DNA of 60,000 bases from Zygnema cylindricum (GCA_037447655.1 JBBHKE010000667.1:188001-248000); one strand, 5' to 3'. Counted from the stretch's first letter, positions 36,801 through 49,279 are shown. Program-made: numbers and translations. The notes: generated by a model from the letters alone, not told the origin.

Positions 36801-39800
36801 GGGTTAGGAGGGAGGGAGGGAGTGAGGGAGGGGGGGGAGAGGGGAGGGATGGAGGGAGGATGGGAGGGAGGGTTCTAAACTACAACGCCCATCTCCATTA
36901 GAGTTGGTAAACTATTACCATTACGTTTTAACTAAACGATGTTCCGTCACGTGGCTCATTATGGGCCACTTAAATAGTGTTATTAACACCAATTTATGAT
37001 TTTGGGTCAAAAAAGATATCACTTCACCGAATTGCGAAGTGAACATAGTGCAGATTAAAACTCAAGGTGTCTTAATAACATTGCCTACATTTTCCCAGCA
37101 CTTCGTGTGGTTCAAAAAAAAGGTTGAAAGTACTATGCAAATAGTATTTCAAGTATATATCAAGAGGATCCTTCTAAATATCGTTGCCCACATGAAATAT
37201 TGTTCTTGAATAGAACTAAACCAAAAAAACAGCTTGCCTTACAAAATTTGAGATTTTTCAGTAAACCAGATTCCTAGTAAACCAGATTCCAAACTTATAC
37301 ATGTCTACACTAATTACAATGGATATACTCACTTCTTCGTCACTTTCTCCAGCTGGACCGCCCTCACGAGCTGTTTTAATATTCAAATAAGGATCAGCTC
37401 CGTCATCAAAAGCCGCAGCCACTGATCCTCCAGGAGCCACTGCCTTTGATTCTCCAAGGTTAAGGATTTTGAGTTTTTTCAAACTGCAAAAAAAAAAAAA
37501 ATCAATTTTTTTTTGGGTTCTATAAACTGCAGAGTTTGAGGAGTTCTCAAGACGAAGAACATTTTGAGTTTTTTTAGAATGCAGAAACGAGGATAGTAAC
37601 AGCTCAAAAAGACACAAAAAAGTGGAACTATAGGATAAATTTGAAAGATAAGAGGTCTCCTGTGACCTCTTCTAAATTATGGTTCACCATTTCTTATAGG
37701 GCATATCTTCCACACAACTAACAATATCATCTTATAGAAACTCTTCAAATTTGTGAAGGTTTTCAACTGAAATCATATTACAAACAAAGATACTCTTCCC
37801 AAACCTATTTTCTGGACTCACACACTTCTGACTGCTTCTTTGTTCAATAAGACTGTTAAAATGATAAACATAGAAGCCATAAATGACAATAAAATCCCTT
37901 CCAACAAACACCAGATCCCCTGACGATTTTACCGAAGCTATTTTCTCTTTTATATCCTAAAAAAAAGCAAAAAAGCTCTTGTTCGTTACAACCGGGACAA
38001 GTATAGTCAAACCTGAAAAAGTTGAAGAGATTATGGTATTCGTTTCTCTGAATGTTTCGAAATTGATGTTCCGAGTCAGATTTGAGACGAATCACAAGAT
38101 CAAAATAGGAGCTACTGACTGAGCTTGACCCAGCCCCGTGCCTCTCAAATTCGACATGTTCTACCTAAAAACACAAACAGTTAACAACTATATTAGGTTA
38201 TTGAACATTTTCCTTTCCACTCCAGCCATAAAAATCCTAAAGACCCCCAAAAGAAACAAGGTTACAGAATGAGAAAACGGAGGAGCTGTGCGAGACTTCT
38301 CCAGAACCACGTTTACCACAAATTGATGGGGAAAACGGAGCGAGATGCCAATTTTTTTATAGCTCCGAGTTTCATAATTCAACATACCTCGTCGTGTGTG
38401 ATCAATGTTGGTGGTTTTGGTAGAAAGAAGAAGCTCTTTTCCAGAGGATAGAGATAGCCTTCTTCTGCTTTCAAGGAAGTTCGGACTGCATAACCATCAG
38501 AATTACTTCTGAAGGTTCCCGGCCTCGTTACCTTCGTTTCAGAAAGCCCTTTCAATACTTGAGAAAAAACCTCATGCACCAGACCCTGTACAAATAATAA
38601 CATTTAAGCAATTTGTCAGAATACCCACTTGAAAGCCCGAGAAGTGTACACCATTTGAAAAACATGACAGAATGTATAAGACGTTGAAACAATTGTATGG
38701 AGAAAAAGAAGGAAACATTAACACCAAAAATCACAGTCCCCTGAACAGCCTCCGGTGGCCTATTCGCACACCTGATAGAAAAGAATGAATTATTTCAAAA
38801 CCAAGCAAAGCACCAGAGAATATCGAGAGAAAGTTATGTCGGCATTATATTTCTCTGAAAAATATTATTGCAAATGCGGTACCTGCTCTGTGCCATAACT
38901 AGTTATGATTATATGGGGGATTTACAGGAACTCGGTTTACAGTATGGATAATAGTAGTGTTGGGTATCGAAGACCAATTGCCGATATTCGATATATATCG
39001 AATTTTAGGTATCCGATAATCGATATATCGAATCCATGTACCTAGAAGCTAAATATCCGGATATTTATGCGATATTTATATTTTTTTCCGATTTTTTTTT
39101 TCAACCCCCCCCCCCCCCCCCCGGCGCGCGCTCAGTGGGGGGGGGGGGGGGGGGGGGGGGCGGTGTATCCGTACGATTTTCCGTACTTGAACTGTACGGA
39201 CACCCATTTTTTGCGATATATATCGCGATAATTTATGTTGGTCCCGGTACGATATATCGAGGAATCTGCTCGATCGATATTCGATATATCGAATATCGAA
39301 ATTATCGCGATATGAATTTACCCGATACCCAACACTAGATAATAGTCACTATGATGTAAGTGTGCTGAAAGGTATCTGACGACAAGCAAATGTTTAGGGT
39401 CTTGTACACATCTAGAGAGGTCAAGTACAACTAATTCATACATTTCTTGTATGTGAGGGGATTGAAAAACACGACATAAGGTACATAATCTGGTCCATAC
39501 GACCAGTTATTGCCGACACTACTATAGGCTAATTTAATAATTGTCAATCATTCACGATATCGATAAAAACGATTTCACGATGTATCAAATGCATCGCATC
39601 ACTAGTTATACGTCGATATGATTTTCGCTTTAATTCGTGACTTATAAACCTCATATGGTTAAAAATGAAGGGTATTCTGGCAAATTTCACCAAAAACGAC
39701 ACTGAAGTAAACAAAAGATAATGCTCAGAAAATCTGGGAGTTGCCTAAATTGCAGTCACTGGGTGTTTAGGCATTCTTCTGTGAATTCTGTATGACCTTT

Positions 39801-42800
39801 CAAAACCTTTACACATGAAACTTGTTGTTAGAGTCTTACCGGTCACATGAGTGGTTCACTTGATATAATTTTGCACATCCCTTTCAAAGGTTGAACAGCT
39901 ATATTCTCTCAGTAATTAGGTTGAACCATAAGGTTAGGATTCATAATTTTAGAGTACACATGTAAACTAATTTGGCCGGTTCAATCACAAAGGTAATAGG
40001 CATTTTCTTAGCATACAGGAAATGGTGCGGACCATTTTTTTTTGCTTACCCAAACAAAGTACATAAGGGTTCGCTGTAGGAAAATATCAAACTAAAAAGA
40101 TTCTCACCTTGTAAGTGGCTTCCAATCGGCCTTTATATTTTCCCTCCAAAAGATCTTCACCCATACTTAGCTGGCAGCTCATTGTGTCCTCATTCGGAAA
40201 CTGTAACGCCCACCTCCCTTTCCTTCCATTAAATGAAAAAAAAAAATTCGACTACAAAACCTTAAGAACCCTCACTAATACCGGAATTTCCATGGAATCG
40301 TCGTTTCCCAGATTCCAAGTGTTAGATTATAAAAGTGAGCATAAGAAACCACAAAGGTTCTCCTCAGATATGTGGATGTTGAGCTTACCTGGAGAACTAA
40401 GTGAGGGTAAAATGTTTGTCCTTTCCTGATTGGAGGATCCAACATAACAACCACAAATGTATGTGGTTGATTGGCCTATAGTCCCATTTCCACAAAAACC
40501 ACATTTACAGAACATCAACACTAAATTAAGAACGTCGATTTTCGTACTTACACTTGCCCACTTACAATTCCGTTTTGAGCAAACATGGTCATCTTATGCT
40601 GAAAATAACAGCAGAAATCCTTGAAAAACTAAAAAAGGAAAGAACAAAAAAAGGAGGTGTATGGCAAATTGTCCATACCGTAGGTACTTCATGCAGTCTC
40701 ATTTCTTATTAGTCTCATTTCTTATTATATTGCTAAACTGTGAGACATTCAAAACGAAACATACTCTACGGACAAACCTTCGTCAATGGAAAAGAAAAAA
40801 ACCAAGTCCACAACAAATAAAATAAAATAAAAAATAGCAAGCAAAAGCAAACAATAGAAAATATGCTCATTTATAGCTGTCCACAACTGTGATAAATGCT
40901 TCTTTAAATCCCACCTTTGGAAGAACAAAGATTCGAACAACTGCTGCATATTGAATCTTGAAATCCATGGCCTGGCCCTGAAGACGCAAAAAGGAAATGT
41001 GTAACTCCACCTTAAATCGACCTCTGCAACCAATGAAAGTACACCGTGTGTCGTTTTTAGCGTCAATGACACTATATTGGTGGCCCTGAATTTTACCCCT
41101 CAAACCTAAAATAGTACCAAGGACACTATTTGTTCTTTTTAAACATTAATTATTTAAAGGTTCAGAATTGGCCAGGTCATTCAAAACTAAATAAGAATTA
41201 ATAACACTGACATAAACGCCACGCTAATAATTTCTTGAATCTCATAACGATTCACAGTGCAACACAGTAAATTTAAAAGTAGCTTCAATGTCCGAGACAG
41301 TCAAAATCCCGCCATGCACCTACATATCTCACTAACTAGCACAGCAATTCCAAACGAAATACTTTCAGCACATGACAAGAACATACGTTCCATAGTCATT
41401 TGCACTACATTCTTCATTGCTATTCAGTTACTATCACTGATTCAGCGGTGGGTTTCTTGATCAATAGTCACAAATGTTCATAAAAATACACCGCTGTAGC
41501 GTTCATGTCGAATCAACTTTTCTCCGCGCACACGCGTTAGATTTCATAGAATCTGACAATGGGAAGGTAAGAATCCTGTCTTTCCATCGCCACCGTCGGA
41601 TTAATAATCAGACGTGTCTACACGAAGAGTTGAAAGGCCGAAAAAAAATAACGGTAACAGCGATACACGGTGCAGTGCAAAGTACCCAAACCTAAACTGG
41701 AATAACTAATTCTAACTCCACATCCGTATTTCACTCTAAAAACAATGAAGAGTATAGCATACCACCCTGCCAAAGTATTCTGGAAATACATAATGTGTTC
41801 CCTTAAAGTGAAAATGGACAATTCATATGTCAGATGCCCATCTAAAACCGTTAGATTCAGACCCAAAAGACACGCCTCTAAACCAAAAAACCCATTTCAA
41901 CTTTTACAATCCCTTCCCTATCGCTTTAGATGATATCTCTGTTAACTCATGCTTACCTCGGTGTCAAAATATGAACACCCTCAAAGTCGACAACCGATTG
42001 GTCACCAGATGGCCCGACATCAGCCCGAGCCAAAATCTTATCTTTAAAAACCTGCAAAATTACAGGCAGCAAAAAGAGAACAACCCGTTAACTAGGCATG
42101 GTGCACGAATAGTAGACCTTCTATTGGTTGTGAGCCGTGAAATGACAAGGAAGTCACAAATTCCTGGAAAAAAAACATGTATATGTATGAAGATTACCTG
42201 CGCTGATGGTTTTTCATCATCACCAAGATACAAGCTATTTGTGTTGGGAACGTGGAAACTGAGTTCCATCAAAGTATCTTTCTGCACACCGAAAAAATGA
42301 AGTCAGGAAGGCTACAATCCCTTGTAGAGACAAATCTTTTATAAGACCTGCAAAAAAAAAACAACTTATAAAAACACAAACGGCAGCGAAGTGACAAACG
42401 CCCAAGGGTTCATCCTAAAAACGCATAAGCTTGTGATTGCTCTACATGCCAATAATTCTCAATAAAAATTGGGTTAAAACATTGGTGTTAAATTCACTTC
42501 ATTATCGCTTAAATCCGGCAAGAACAGACAGCTTTCAAAAGCGAAAGAATGGCTTTTATGCCAAGCAATTTTTATGCACCAGGTTTTACAATCCCACCAA
42601 CTGTACACAATGGCAAGAAGCTCTGTTTCCAAAGAAGAAATACACAGCGAAAACACGAAGAAAAGACTCACTTCATTGGCCCCAGTTGTGTCGTCCACAT
42701 GGAGCTCAAGCATAACCTCATTCTTTCCTTGCATTTGTGTCTGTGACACGTCAGCGATAGCAATCTCAAAGGCTTGTTTGCCTCCAACGTTGAAACTAAG

Positions 42801-44777
42801 CATGCTCCCTACAGGCCTCAGAATGAAGTTAACAATAAAATAAAAGGTTAGAAATCAGTAACAAGATTCAGTGCTATACCTGCTGATTCCTGCAGCACCA
42901 CAATAGACAAGCAAAAAGAAGCCTTTCTGTTTGTATACTGAAGCATACTGAATGTTTAGACACTTTCGACGACCGCAAAATCAACGAATATTTGCAAAAT
43001 CTTCAGCCTGGACATTGGGTGATCTTAAAATGCTACAGTGACACAACTTTGTCTACGATACAGGCATTATTAACGATTACAGGCCAAACAGGATCCAAAT
43101 CACTAATTCTGAAATGACCATCTGCCACAGTGAAGGAAATTATAAGTAGGCTGAAAGGAGAGCTAGCCAATAAAAAAGGTCCAGCCAATCACCTTCTACC
43201 TCAGCATCACCCCAATTTCGTCCGCTGACCGCAATTTCCTTCTCCTTTGGTGTCTGGCCTAAATGAGATGTCATGAAGGGACTCAGATTTGGAATGTCCT
43301 GACACCTCGGTTAACGAACAAACACAAACAAGTCCCCTCAGAATACGTGCCACTGAGCTCTATAGTGCATGGAACCTCTAAATAGACAGACAATAGTCAA
43401 TCAGATGCCTCACAAATGCCTCCCACAATAGCCCATTCTTTGCGAAAGATACACAAGTCCCAGCATACTTCTAAGACAAATAGATGTTGAAATTTTAGCC
43501 TTTCTGTTTGACTCATGCTGATTGTTATAACCAAAAAATTAAGCGTGATATATCGTGATACCTGTACAGATTTATAAAAAAAATGTACTGATAAAATGCA
43601 TGCATTCAACAATAAACATGATTGCCAAAATTGCTAGTACAATCCCCAAAAGATATTTCATAAATGTTTACTCATGACAGCTTTAACAGAACAGGCCCCA
43701 ATATATCCCCAAGGTTTAAACCACAGAGCACTAAGAAAAAATATCCCTGTAGTAAAAAAGTACAGGAAGAGGAAAAAATCGAAAGATTCACGACTAAATG
43801 AGTTGAATCCAGAAATTGATTTTTCAGTAATTACCCAAGAAAAGCCAACCCATAAGTCTCGACCAGAGCAAAAACCAGAATTCATTAGAATTAAAATGCT
43901 TCACGTTCCGAAAAATGGAACGACATGATGAGGGGAGCTTAGTGCATCCTGAGAACAAACCAGGAAGAATGTAAAACATCATATTAATTTCCCCATCATA
44001 ATCCCTTTCACAAATTCTTTATTACAACCTTCTGATACTTGTCTCAGTTTCCGGAAAAGTTTCAAAAAACTCTTTCGCGGAGCTGCTAAACAGTTTTGCA
44101 CGAAAAGTAAGTAAGACAAGAAGCACGATTGTCTTGCTCACCTGTTCTCTAAATCCATTAAACTTCACTTTGGACCCAGCCTTCAGACGAAGAGCTAACT
44201 GATATCCTTTCGGTGCTCGCATCCATAAGATGCTAGAAATATCCTCTTTAGCTATTTCCACCACTTTATTTCCACCAGTCTTACGCCACACGAAACCTTC
44301 TGGATGCACTTTCAGTTGACCAGGATTCTAAAACAGCGAGAAAAACAACAAAGATATTATTACAAAAAACACCTCTCATTTTAAAACTTAAATTGGAAAA
44401 TAAGAGTTATCAAACTAGTTTGTTGGTTGACTCATATATTTCAAACAAAGCGAAAGCTTGTAGGACCAATTTATATCGACCTATCTTACAGGACACGAAA
44501 CCTTCTAGGTGCACTTTCAGTTCACCAGAATTCTAAAACAGCTAGAACAACAAAACAACAAAGAACACCGAGAACACCGCTAATTTTAAAATTAAAAAAT
44601 CAGAGTGTCAACCAAGTTCGCTGGTTGACTCATAGATTTTAAACAAGCTTAGGGAAGAAACTTCTACATAAACCAAATCAATATTCTTAGTCATTATAAG
44701 CCGGGCAGACTTACCATGCCTCCTTTTCCACCCAGGAGAATGTTCTGATACACGAGAGCTCCATCATCCGACCCCAT
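33821..44777 (-). CDS. SSRP1: SSRP1, FACT complex HMG-box subunit
   Basis: Sixteen coding exons on the minus strand: 44715-44777, 44142-44327, 43193-43298, 42672-42808, 42198-42281, 41957-42051, 40915-41023, 40389-40475, 40108-40200, 38388-38585, 38013-38164, 37333-37483, 36517-36660, 35813-36025, 34808-34886, 33821-33984. All junctions are GT-AG and keep phase; the product is 686 aa. Residues about 1-490 match plant SSRP1: N-terminal SSRP1/POB3 region ([22 protein letters not shown]), then the Rtt106-like PH region ([40 protein letters not shown]). An acidic segment follows (about 488-535), then a Lys-rich linker, one HMG box from KDPNAPKR to ADYK, and a Gly-run tail ending EDIDDD. With SPT16 it forms FACT, which handles H2A-H2B during transcription and replication. 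Introns carry a hAT (38955-39337) and a MITE (41489-41672). Confidence 0.97.
38955..39337. mobile_element. TAGTGTTG-family hAT MITE in an SSRP1 intron
   Basis: The ends TAGTGTTGGGTATCG and CGATACCCAACACTA are perfect inverses. GATAATAG is duplicated exactly at 38947-38954 and 39338-39345. The 383-bp interior has ATATCGATATATCG-type palindromes and adjoining poly-C and poly-G runs (about 39105-39160). It lies between exons 9 and 10 of SSRP1. Confidence 0.9.
41489..41672. mobile_element. CACCG-ended MITE in an SSRP1 intron
   Basis: The left end CACCGCTGTAGCG follows TA. The right end CAGCGATACACGGTG is followed by CA, a mutated TA. The interior retains CTTTTCTCCGCGCACACG and matching distal sequence. 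It lies between exons 6 and 7 of SSRP1. Confidence 0.6.
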
Positions 44778-45484
44778 GGCCTCAAAACGCAATATATATC
44801 CCAGAACCTTATGGCCAGAAATTTATAATAGCCCCAAACTTAAACCACGTGTTGACAGCGTCAAAGTGAAGGCCCGAGATGTAAATCAAAACCCTAATAA
44901 TTGCATATTTGCTGTAACTTCTTGCAAATTTGTCAACCAGCAACAATAGCAACAAGTTAAATTTACTTATGTAATTCAAAATCCTGACGAAAGGGTGATT
45001 CAGACGAATACTTGGTGTGTAGGATTTTTTATACCAAGATTAAAAAAAAAAAATGAATAAGCCGAGAAAACACGGAATCCAAAAAAACAGCTTGTGTCAA
45101 AATATCACTAAGACGAACAAACCTCTCTATCTCCTCCTCCTTCTCCCTCCTCCTCCTCCTCTATATTCCTACTTTCCCGCCTCCCTCGTTGCTCTCTCAG
45201 ATAAACGAGCTGAAAGTTCAATAGGACATACACATACATACATATACTGTTTCTGGAACGTTCCCACTTCACTGCATCCGAAATTCCGAACTCCTGAAGT
45301 CCCTGTTAGCCCTCACGTTTCAACTGAAATTAGGGTTACAGTTTCATATGTATAAGATTCCTCGTTTCCCGCCACACTTCGAAAGCCAGTTAACAGTTTC
45401 ATATAATATTCTTTCCCTTTCCCGCCATTCTCTCTGCTCCTTCTCTCGCAAAGCTAGGTTACAGTCGTCCAGATGATAGAGACG
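44778..45484. other. SSRP1 5' flank
   Basis: Presumed 5' untranslated region and proximal promoter of SSRP1 (minus strand). It contains a CT-rich tract at 45125-45180 (GA-rich on the coding strand). No clear TATA box or other gene is seen. Confidence 0.4.
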
Positions 45485-45610
45485 TTGCCACGTGGCTTGC
45501 AATCTTCTGCCACGTGTCCTCTCTTGACAGTCACCACGTAGCTGTCTTTGGCGTGATTAAACGTGACGTTAATTGACGTCATACGACCATGTATTATCAA
45601 TTGACGTCAT
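45485..45610 (-). promoter_or_regulatory. Cluster of ACGT-core motifs upstream of SSRP1
   Basis: Two CACGTG G-boxes (45489-45494, 45511-45516) and two palindromic TGACGTCA elements (45574-45581, 45602-45609), with further ACGT cores between them, lie 700-830 bp upstream of the SSRP1 ATG. In plants such motifs are bZIP and bHLH binding sites. A regulatory role here is inference. Confidence 0.4.
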
Positions 45611-45744
45611 GTGGCGGCATGTAATATGTAGCATGTCTCGAAACGGATGACGTGACCTCACCTAGATTCATGTCGTTGTACCGTGGTACATACGTTGTGT
45701 CTCGTAATGTCGTATGGTATTCACATGACATGGTCAGTGCTGTA

Positions 45745-45953
45745 CACCGTGAATCGCTATTAGTGTGAATGTTTTTTTCGTCTCTTAAAACATCTTTTCT
45801 CCGTACACACATGTCGGATTGTGGATCTGACGGTTGCGATTGAAAAGTAAGGTTCTCACCTTACGATTGGCGGTCTTAAATTGAAAACTGGACAAATTTG
45901 TACGGAGAAAAGATGAGCGAAAAAATTATCATGTCTAATAGCGATGTACGGTA
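45745..45953. mobile_element. CACCGTG-ended MITE upstream of SSRP1
   Basis: It starts CACCGTGAATCGCTATTAG after TA. The interior matches the pair at 18461-18898 (CATCTTTTCTCCGTACACAC, GGATCTGACGG, GGCGGTCTTAAA). The right end is eroded to CTAATAGCGATGTACGG before TA. Confidence 0.7.
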
Positions 45954-46084
45954 TACTTCAGTACGGTATGCGTCGTCCCATGACAAGAAACTCGACGTCA
46001 GAAGATTGTAAAATATCATGCGAAGGGCATAAACATGGGAAGTGATGAGGGTACCAGTCCCATAACTACAGCGTGCATAAAAAG

Positions 46085-47202
46085 ACAAATTTTGAAATTC
46101 ATCATGTGACAGCGCATCAATTTATCACGTGAATGCATCATGTGATTCGTCTCCATTTTTATGTGATGACATGTTGTGACGCAATGTAACACAGTATAGG
46201 ATAATCTAACCATATTATATCCTGTGCCATAAATGAATAAGTCATTCCTGCGATAGATGTTGTTCACGTTTCTTTTGTACTTCTATGCATTTATCTTGAG
46301 CTTTTAGGTTGCTAGATTTCTTTGTATTGGTTACTCAACATTTTCCAGGATGGTCGTACCATCATTCTAAGTAATCATTGCAAAGTTTAAACATGCTCTG
46401 TTCTAAAGTCCCCAAGAGAAATAAAAAAAAAACCAGAGTAAAAACCCCACAAAATGATGTCATATCATGGAAGACAACTCAAACTACATCACCTCATTAT
46501 AACCACTTTTTTAATAACCAGTATGGCTAGACATGCATGCACTTTAAAAAGCCGCGGTGCCCAAAACACAAGATCAGAACACTGCAGACATTGAAATGGA
46601 CCCAAACTTCTCTCATTCGTTTGGTGCAGTAAGCTGGTAGTAAGAATCATTATTATTATGAAGACTAAACCTTAGTCTAGAAAGAATTTCCATCAACCTT
46701 AGGTCAAAGGCCCTCGGTATAGAAATGAACCGATGTTGGACGCATTGCACTTGTACAATAAAAAAAACCCTTTCCTTACCCGCCCTTTAATATGTCCACA
46801 ACATTTTAGCATCTTTAAAATAAAGCAATGTCCTATTCTGGTATAAAATACAATAAAGAAACGTCATTTTCCTTCAGAATCAGTACTGTCCAGCATAAAG
46901 ATATCCCAAACATTTTTGCAGCTCCAAAATATAGCAATTTGCTCCAGTTTCTTTGAAATATATAAAAAAAAACACTAACCTTTCCAAGTTTTTCCTTTTT
47001 TTTGGCAAAAACAACGCACACATTAAAATTTCATTAGATGTCTCCAGTAAACAAATAAAAGGAAAGCCTAACCAACAAGGTGGCAATGTAGCCAAGCTCT
47101 TCCCTTTTCAAAGAAAATTAACAATACGATTAAATACAAAGAAGGTTGTTCTTCCCCTACGGCCCTTGACGGGCTTTTTCTGAGCCTATTTGGCAACGCT
47201 TA
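46085..47202. repeat. Segmental duplication, copy 1 (of the HCF107 3' flank)
   Basis: This aligns in direct orientation with 50147-52231. Shared landmarks are the blocks starting at CGCATCAATTTATCACGTG, GGATAATCTAACCATATT, GCGATAGATGTTGTTCAC, GGACCCAAACTTCTCTC and the end at TTTGGCAACGCTTA. Copy 1 has about 170 extra bases (about 46390-46560). It stops exactly where a Harbinger-like end begins at 47203, whereas copy 2 continues into the HCF107 gene. Confidence 0.85.
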
Positions 47203-47590
47203 GGGTACCTCCCCATGTAATCGGTACTTTGATAAAGTGTTTTGGACTGTAGTAAGGATTCTCCGTACTACTTTGAAGAGCGTCCCTATGTGCGAAAATG
47301 AAATCGGAAGTTTAGAATGTGGCAGTTGTAGACGTAGGTACAACTTCTGACGATTGAAGGCGACTACGAAACTTCCGACGATTAGTGACGCCAACAAAAA
47401 CAGCGACAGTGGTAGACGTCTAGATTTTTGTGAAATCGTAGATGTTTAGGGTTTGGTGATATTGTGACATCACGCTCACTTGTGACAACGTCGACGTCAC
47501 TGATTCAATAACTTTCCGCCATGGTTTTCCGATTTCGTTTTTTCTACTTTTTTCGCTCGACTTGCCATTAAAAAAAACCCTAAAAACTGT
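47203..47590. mobile_element. Truncated PIF/Harbinger-like element
   Basis: It begins GGGTACCTCCCCATGTAA next to TTA and aligns for about 380 bp with the reverse complement of the right half of the complete element at 50472-51438. The other terminus is missing and the sequence passes into MITE-derived DNA at about 47590. Confidence 0.7.
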
Positions 47591-48006
47591 CAAAAATGTT
47601 TCTGAATGTTAATTGAGGTATCCCGCTCAATACGGTTCACAACTGTAATTTAGTGCCTTTTAAATAGTGTGGTGTACTAACTGTCAGTTCCGTACTATTT
47701 CGTACCTTTTTAAATATAAAAGTACAGAAAAAGTATTTACGCCGTCGCGCGCGCACGAAAATGTGCTCTGGAAAATGGCCGAATGAGGTCGCAAAAACGC
47801 TACGGCGTACGATTTGAACAATTCCGTACACACACATATTTTAGTGCTTATATATTATGGTCCGACAATTAATACAAAACAATTTACAAATTAGAGTGAA
47901 TGATAAATTAGTATCATTGTGTACCTAAAAAACCCAATTAACCGTAAAGTACGCTAATTGTTTCATTACGCTATCTATTTCATTACGCTAATAGCGATTC
48001 ACGTTG
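47590..48006. mobile_element. Long CACCGTG-type MITE, truncated inverse copy
   Basis: This is the reverse complement of about 48535-48950. The intact end, CTAATAGCGATTCACGTTG, lies at about 47988-48006 and is followed by TA. The distal part of the element is missing on the left. Confidence 0.7.
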
Positions 48007-48257
48007 TAGTTGTCAGAAAATGTACATTTGAAGTACATTTTCGTACAAGCTACGTACCTTTAAGTTCAGATTTGACGGTCAACCCGTCGAACAAATTTGA
48101 TTGGCGAAATATTGTAACGGCGGTTAAAAAAGTGTCGCACTTGAACGTCGACCGTCATAAAAAAAAAAAACAATTCACACGGCCGGCGCAGGTTTACTGT
48201 AACAAAACTGCGGCAGCCACATATAAATAAAATGCGCGCACGCCACATATAAATAAA
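48007..48257. repeat. Inverted repeat arm paired with 49868-50100
   Basis: Shares extended identity, in inverse orientation, with 49868-50100: blocks around AAGTACATTTTCGTACAAGC, GACGGTCAACCCGTCGAAC and TTCACACGGCCGGCG. It continues into the 26-bp array on its right. Family unknown. Confidence 0.8.
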
Positions 48258-48534
48258 ATGGCTGCGCGCAGATAGTTAATAAAATGGCTGCGCGCAGATA
48301 GTTAATAAAATGGCTGCGCGCAGATAGTTAATAAAATGGCTGCGCGCAGATAGTTAATAAAATGGCTGCGCGCAGATAGTTAATAAAATGGCTGCGCGCA
48401 GATAGTTAATAAAATGGCTGCGCGCAGATAGTTAATAAAATGGCTGCGCGCAGATAGTTAATAAAATGGCTGCGCGCAGATAGTTAATAAAATGGCTGCG
48501 CGCAGATAGTTAATAAAATGGCTGCGCGCAGATA
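48258..48534. repeat. 26-bp tandem array, 11 units
   Basis: Eleven nearly identical 26-bp units with the core TGGCTGCGCGCAGATA, containing the palindrome TGCGCGCA, separated by GTTAATAAAA. The inverted paralogue at 49853-49878 carries only one such unit. The array ends at the TA into which the MITE at 48535 inserted. Confidence 0.95.
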
Positions 48535-49023
48535 CACCGTGAATCGCTATTAGCGTAATAAAAAGTATAGCGTAATGAAACAATTAGCGTACTTTACGGT
48601 AAATTGTGTTTTTTCGGGTACACCATGATACTAATTTATCATGTACTCTAATTTGTAAACTGCTTTGTAAAAAATTTCGGCACATAATATGTCCACACCA
48701 GAACATGAAGATGTACGAGATTGTTCAAATCGTACGCCGTCGCGTTTTTTTGACATCTGCGTATGCCGGAAAATATTTACGCAATTATATATTATTATAT
48801 TTTCTGTACTTTTAAATTTAAAAGCGTACGGAATAGTACAGATCTGGCAGTCCGTACACCACACTATTTAAAAGGACACTAAATTACAGTTATGAACCGT
48901 GTTGAGCGGGGTACCTCAAATAACGTGCAAAAACATTTAGCGTACTTTATTCTATTTGAACATTTGCCCCAAAAAAAGGGGTACCCCAATTAGCGTCATG
49001 TACGCTAATAGCGATTCACGGTG
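48535..49023. mobile_element. Long CACCGTG-type MITE with TA target duplication
   Basis: Ends CACCGTGAATCGCTATTAGCG and CGCTAATAGCGATTCACGGTG are inverses. TA flanks both sides (48533-48534, 49024-49025). The inverted paralogue near 49830-49860 shows the uninterrupted junction (GATAGTTTCTCACTTCACG against GATA / TAGTGTCTCACTTCACG). At 489 bp it is non-coding and rich in GTAC motifs. TA targets fit the Tc1/mariner group. Confidence 0.88.
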
Positions 49024-49061
49024 TAGTGTCTCACTTCACGTGAGCTCCACTGTGAGAGCTA

Positions 49062-49279
49062 CACCGCCAATCGCTATTAGCGTAGAAGTTTCTTTAGCGT
49101 ATACAAATAATTAGCGTGGTTTACACTAATTGGGAATTTGGAAATTTTTGAAGAAATCGTTAACTTTAATTTGGAATTAGGGTTTCTTTTAAATAGTATG
49201 GATAATTTTATTTGAGAATAAAAAATAAAAAAAGGCGGGACGGAATTAGCGTACACGACGCTAATAGCGATTGGCGGTG
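49062..49279. mobile_element. CACCGCC-ended MITE nested in a hAT terminus
   Basis: Perfect inverted ends CACCGCCAATCGCTATTAGCG and its reverse complement, flanked by TA on both sides. At 218 bp it has no coding capacity. The target is the terminal dinucleotide of the surrounding hAT element. Confidence 0.92.

Noticed and set aside
40575-40605. Candidate SSRP1 mini-exon ([11 protein letters not shown])
   Set aside because: It has usable splice signals, but joining the flanking exons directly gives LPK followed by ANQPHTF, as in plant SSRP1, so the insertion is unnecessary.
48258-48534. CRISPR-like regular array
   Set aside because: The units are contiguous 26-bp tandem repeats without variable spacers, in a eukaryotic genome.
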